Shown: positions 59,786-64,000 of the stretch, one piece after another | Layout of the letters: each line of letters starts with the position of its first letter | Numbering within the stretch: position 1 is the first letter of the stretch | Assembly (NCBI RefSeq): GCF_963678635.1 | Contig: NC_087062.1 | Location: forward strand, 7,924,193-7,988,192 | Reading direction: 5' to 3' | DNA length: 64,000 nt | DNA from: Symsagittifera roscoffensis | Lineage: Eukaryota > Xenacoelomorpha > Acoela > Convolutidae | Program-made: the position numbers and the translations under genes | Notes under the pieces: model-generated | Databases searched by the model: none | What the model was told of the DNA's origin: nothing | Seen by the model: the letters and a program-made list of their open reading frames with translations, nothing else

Positions 59786-62700
59786 TGAATGAATTCCATA
59801 ACATGTCAACGTATATTTATATCGAGTATTTTCCATCTTCAAATATTCAAATTTCAAGAAAACCAAAAATTCACCTTTTTTGTTTCTTACCATAAATACC
59901 CATGCTCATTGCTTCAGATTAACTCCCATTATTTCAGTTTTTTTACTTCTAATTCAACTCTCATTTCTTTGACCTCAAAGCCAAAACTTTGCTTCACTGG
60001 CTCCATGTCTTCCAACGCCCGCCATGCTAGTTTTCAACGTTCCGACTGTCCTTTAAATTGACTATTTTCTTGGAAAATTGTGTTAGAGCCATAAAAATTT
60101 TGAAAATTTGATTTTGTTTCTTTGATTGCGGCTCAATACCTAGTCGATATCAATTGATAAATATTTCTTTGGAGTCTTAAATTGATTCAAGGATACCAAT
60201 TACGTTGTCCTAAATACCATTAGAATCAGCGCAGAATAACACGCCGCTCTCGAATGATTCGCTCTTACGCCTGAAAATCATAGAATGTTTTTTTAGAAAC
60301 GCGCCCAAATTAGTCCTAACTAGAGAATTTCAACTATGAAAAGTTATTAAAATCAGTCGCGATTTTCATACTTTTTGTTCCGACTTTCGATACGAAAGTA
60401 ACGGAATATTTGTGCTCGGGGTGGGTTTTTTTTTCTTCAGACAAATTTCGACTTTTTAACTAGCCATTTTTGACGGAATTTTTTTGCATCATTCGAAAGG
60501 TATTGTTGTCCTGAGCTCAAATTTGAAAAGATTTTTCACCTGTGATCATTTTTCGAAAAGTTACGAGGGTTTAAAGATTGCCATTTTGGCCAATTTGGGA
60601 CAATTAACGCGCGATATATTTCGCGCTATTAACGCGTAAGCGGAGAGTTAATCCGTCTTAGAAATCGTTCCAAATTGGTTAAAAGAAGCTTATGTGCCAT
60701 AATTGGTTTGTTACAAGGAGCGAAATCTATCCTCTTGTACTTTGTATGGCGTGTGGGGGGATGATTTTCATAACATATTTCAAATTTTAGAAAAATTTTT
60801 TTTTTGATTTTGTTTTATTTCATCGAATTTTTAAATGTTATTACTGCTCCATAAACCTTAAAAGGCAGTGGGAACATTCAGGGCTTCGTACTGATACGAG
60901 CACTCTTGTTTAACTTTGAAGTCAAGGTGTCAGTTTTTATTGTGGCATAAAATTTTCTTTTGATAAAAATTGTTCCGATTCATGAAATATGTCTGAATAG
61001 CAAAAAACCTCTAATTCAATTATATATAATCCACTACTTTCTGTGGAAAATCATTTCCGCTTAGCACTCAATGAGTGAACAAGAAATTCAATTGCACCTG
61101 AAAATTTTAAATTTCAAAATTTCATTCAAAATATCACCAAAAAGAAAAAGCTGATTTCGATATTAATCAATTTTTTTTTGAATTTTTGTATATCAATTTT
61201 GTTTTTTAAAAAGTTCAAAAACGTCAGGTTAATCTTTTTTTTCGAAATTTGGAATGTCTATGCTTGAAGTTTTTGATTTTAAAATTTAAAGTTATGAAGA
61301 GTTTTTGATAGTTTTATACAGTCTGAAAAGTATTGATGCCCGAAACTGAAAAATAAATGTTATTTTACTGTAATTTTTTTGTAACGCTTTTTTGTTTTAG
61401 GCAAATGATGATTTGGCCAATTTGAACTAATTAACGCTTGAGATAAGGGGCACTTTCAAAGCGTAGGTTGCGAACAAATTCGGCTGATAAATCAACCAGT
61501 ATCGGTTTTCATAAATGAGTTATTTCTTATCTTTAAGAGTTCAATAGACGTATGCATCACTCTGGTAACTTGCTGAAAAGATATGAGCAAAAACTGAACA
61601 ATATATACATGTTCTTTGTGCCAATTTTTAGTGCATAATGAAAACCTTAAATTAGTTTTTAAATTTAAATTCAAATGTGCCAGGGAAGTGGGAAACAGAC
61701 AACTCCTTCGTGAACTTTACGGGGCAGTCCAATCACTCAAGGCATGGCGCTGATACGATTAGTCTTATTACCGTGTTTTATCGTTGGATTTAAAAAAATA
61801 CATCCTTGATTAGACCATCAAATGGAAAAAAAATTGCAAAGCGCAAAGTTTCTAAATTTCTTATCACATTCTGTTTCTGACTCGTGTCGAACTATATCTT
61901 TTTTCTGCTTAGATAAAAAATAAATAGCTCGCAGACCCGAAAACAGGAAACATAAGTTGTCGAAACAAGCAAAAACTTGAACTCCTTGTCACAAACAATG
62001 AGTTTTAATGTTATAAAATTTATATGCGTTATTAACAAAGAGATTTTTATCAAATTGCAGAAAACAAAATGTTCTTAAACAAATTGAGGACCCGATTTGT
62101 ATAAATTCATAAAGTGTTCTACTAGCAATAACTTTTTAGCTACAATTGTTTTTGCTGCACGACCATTTTTCTCTTAATTATCATGTTTTGACCTTTCTTT
62201 ATCATATCTAGGAAGATGGGGTAGTAGTATGTTCACATTGGTGCAATTTTACGCCATAGCGCATTTTTTTTTTCAATCATTTCAACACAGGCGACTTTTT
62301 TTTGGAAGGTCAACATTTTTTCTACGGGTGCTTTCGTACTAGTGTTTAAGAGGGGAACTAAACTACACCAAGCAAATATAATTATCGCTATTCATTTTTT
62401 AAAAAGTGCTTATATATTCAAGTTTACTTTAACAACCCAGCAGTACAGAAAATCTCATTACCGCTCCAAAACCAAATTTGAGGCCTAAAAAACTTAAAAC
62501 TTAAGCAGTGCCGTTCAAATATTGTTTATCAGGGCAGAAAATGTTTACGATAAGGTTTTTACACTAACACATCTCATACTGAAAAAAAATTTCGCCTCAA
62601 ATCGACAGAAGGCAAGGAACAAAGTTACGGATTGTCAGAAGCTAAAACTAAGCCATTCGCTATTGAGTATTCCAAAGTCGGAAATCGTGAAAACTTGAAG

Positions 62701-62900
62701 AAAAAAATAAATAAATTCAAAGCAATAGACTTGATGAAATGCAAATAAGAAACCAGCATATAAGCAATCTGGCAATTACGTTTTGCTGCTTGCCAGTTGT
62801 TACAAAGTTAGACAATTCTGATTTGTTGAATAATTTTCATATAAGATTAGTTTGTTCATTCCGTCATCCGAACAGCCACTTAAAATTGATTAGACAACAA

Positions 62901-63070
62901 TTGGTAACAGGCGACAGTTTGTAACAGGCAACAATTTGTTACAGGCGAAAATTTGTAACATGTGACTATTTTTAACAAGCGAAATTAGTAACAGGCGACA
63001 ATTTGTAACAAGTGAAAATTGGTAACAGGCAACAATTTTTAAAAGTGAAAGTTGGTGACAAGCGAAAAGT
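62901..63070. repeat. 17-bp minisatellite
   Basis: About ten irregular copies of ttggtaacaggcgacaa. Confidence 0.85.
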
Positions 63071-63339
63071 CGTTCAAAAACAGTTCAAGACTCTTGGTTC
63101 TCAAATCTTAAATTGTAATATTTTATGTGGCTATCACATCATCCAAAAAACTATGATCACACTTCGATAATTGATTAATTACGAACTGGAAATTAGCGTT
63201 TTTTCCTTTAATTCATATGAAAGATTATTCACATAATGAATATCCTCGGGGAGGGCATTAGTTATGGAGACCAGAAGGGTTATGGCTTGGTATTACAATC
63301 CCTAATGAGATCTAATATTCCGTTTTTGTTTTTAGTTCT

Positions 63340-64000
63340 GATAAAGCTAGTTTCACCGCGGGCCTTGTAAGTGTTCCTAGCGCTGTTTGGTTACGCATGA
63401 GCGTGCAATTCCATCAGGACCGTTAAAAGTTTTACTTAGGCCATATGTCTCGTGGAGTAAAGTCTTCGAGGATCCACACGAGGTCGTATTTTTCTATGGT
63501 TTCCTATTTTGGTTCAATTTGGTCCGTTTGATCAGGTTGGAGCATATTCTTTCAGTAATCACTTCGAGTCGGTCCTTGGTTAGCTTCCAGGATTTGTTGC
63601 TTAGTTTGCTGGTATTTGTTTGGTCGTAGAATGAAGCTACTGGAGCGTAATTGAATGGCCTCTCAAGTAGGTGGTTAGGTGTAAGTTATAATGCGTCCTT
63701 AGCGTCGCAACTTACATAGATCAGTGGTCTTGAATAGATGAGGCCTTCGCGTTCTACTACACTAATTGAAAAAAAATCCCTGAAAAGTCTGTGTGATCCT
63801 ATTCAATAGAAAGACTCGTTTGATGATCGAACCGAGACGTTCCCACACACCAACAAAATGGGGAGCAGATGGTGTGTCAAGACGCCAGTCGATTGACTTT
63901 TGTCCAAAAAAAATAGTTTAGGAGAACCACGCCGCGCAATAATTCTACGAATTGCTGTGAAGCAATTTTCAATTGTTAGGCTATCGGTAGTTGCACGCGT
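63340..64000 (-). pseudogene. BEL/Pao retrotransposon integrase remnant
   Basis: On the minus strand WRLDTPSAPHFVGVWERL (about 63840-63895) is the conserved phrase around the catalytic Glu of BEL/Pao integrases. In other frames follow LTPNHLL and, near 63375-63425, FNGPDGIARSCV. Several stops and frameshifts separate them, so the copy is dead. The rest of the element would lie right of the window. Confidence 0.7.

Larger units (their letters stand above)
57924..63339 (+). other. Long exchanger intron
   Basis: No exon recognised over 5.4 kb. About 58190-58420 is a copy of the dispersed aaatcaggtacca repeat. About 59505-59785 is an inverted, decayed copy of the hAT-like MITE. A 17-bp minisatellite lies at 62901-63070. 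Everything else is AT-rich. Confidence 0.5.

Noticed and set aside
59695-60061. ORFs near 59.7-60.0 kb as further exchanger exons
   Set aside because: They overlap an inverted MITE copy, and no SLC8 or Calx-beta motif is present.

Overview
The window is animal nuclear DNA. Genes are split by canonical GT-AG introns, most exon junctions in the first gene are phase 1, introns are AT-rich, and repeats and mobile elements are dense. The two host genes, an agrin-type proteoglycan and a sodium/calcium exchanger (SLC8 type), fit an intron-rich invertebrate or lower chordate. The sequence alone does not fix the species.

Layout. From 607 to 49293 (+) lie 17 joinable exons of an agrin-like gene: an NtA-like domain (607-768 plus 1616-1883), a 13-codon microexon, eight follistatin/Kazal units and the first laminin-type EGF module. 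The order matches agrin, but the second EGF module, ninth Kazal unit, SEA, EGF and laminin G parts are absent. After the last exon comes the 5' end of an LTR retroelement that runs into a 200-N gap (50074-50273). From 52245 to 57923 (+) lie five phase-compatible exons of the exchanger, including the alpha-1 repeat. Its regulatory loop and second half are not in the window.

The most unusual object is an 18.9-kb LTR retroelement (11124-30050, +) inserted in the 29-kb third agrin intron of this window. Its 410-bp LTRs look identical by eye, begin TG and end CA, and are flanked by the 4-bp duplication GTAC. It carries a hairpin-rich leader, a small basic ORF, a giant Ty3/gypsy Gag-Pol interrupted by a single in-frame TAA before integrase, two tiny hydrophobic ORFs, a 377-codon open frame with no ATG, an envelope glycoprotein gene, and a 601-residue ORF of unknown function. 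Successive ORFs overlap by ATGA or a few bases. A perfect splice donor follows the last stop codon. This is the organisation of a complex endogenous retrovirus rather than a simple retrotransposon.

Other mobile DNA: a decayed Ty3/gypsy element without integrase (33382-38423, -), a probable solo LTR (41898-42883), a BEL/Pao integrase remnant at the right edge (-), and several families of short inverted-repeat elements, two of them with clear target duplications. There is also a nearly perfect 1837-bp tandem duplication (6013-9686) and several minisatellites.
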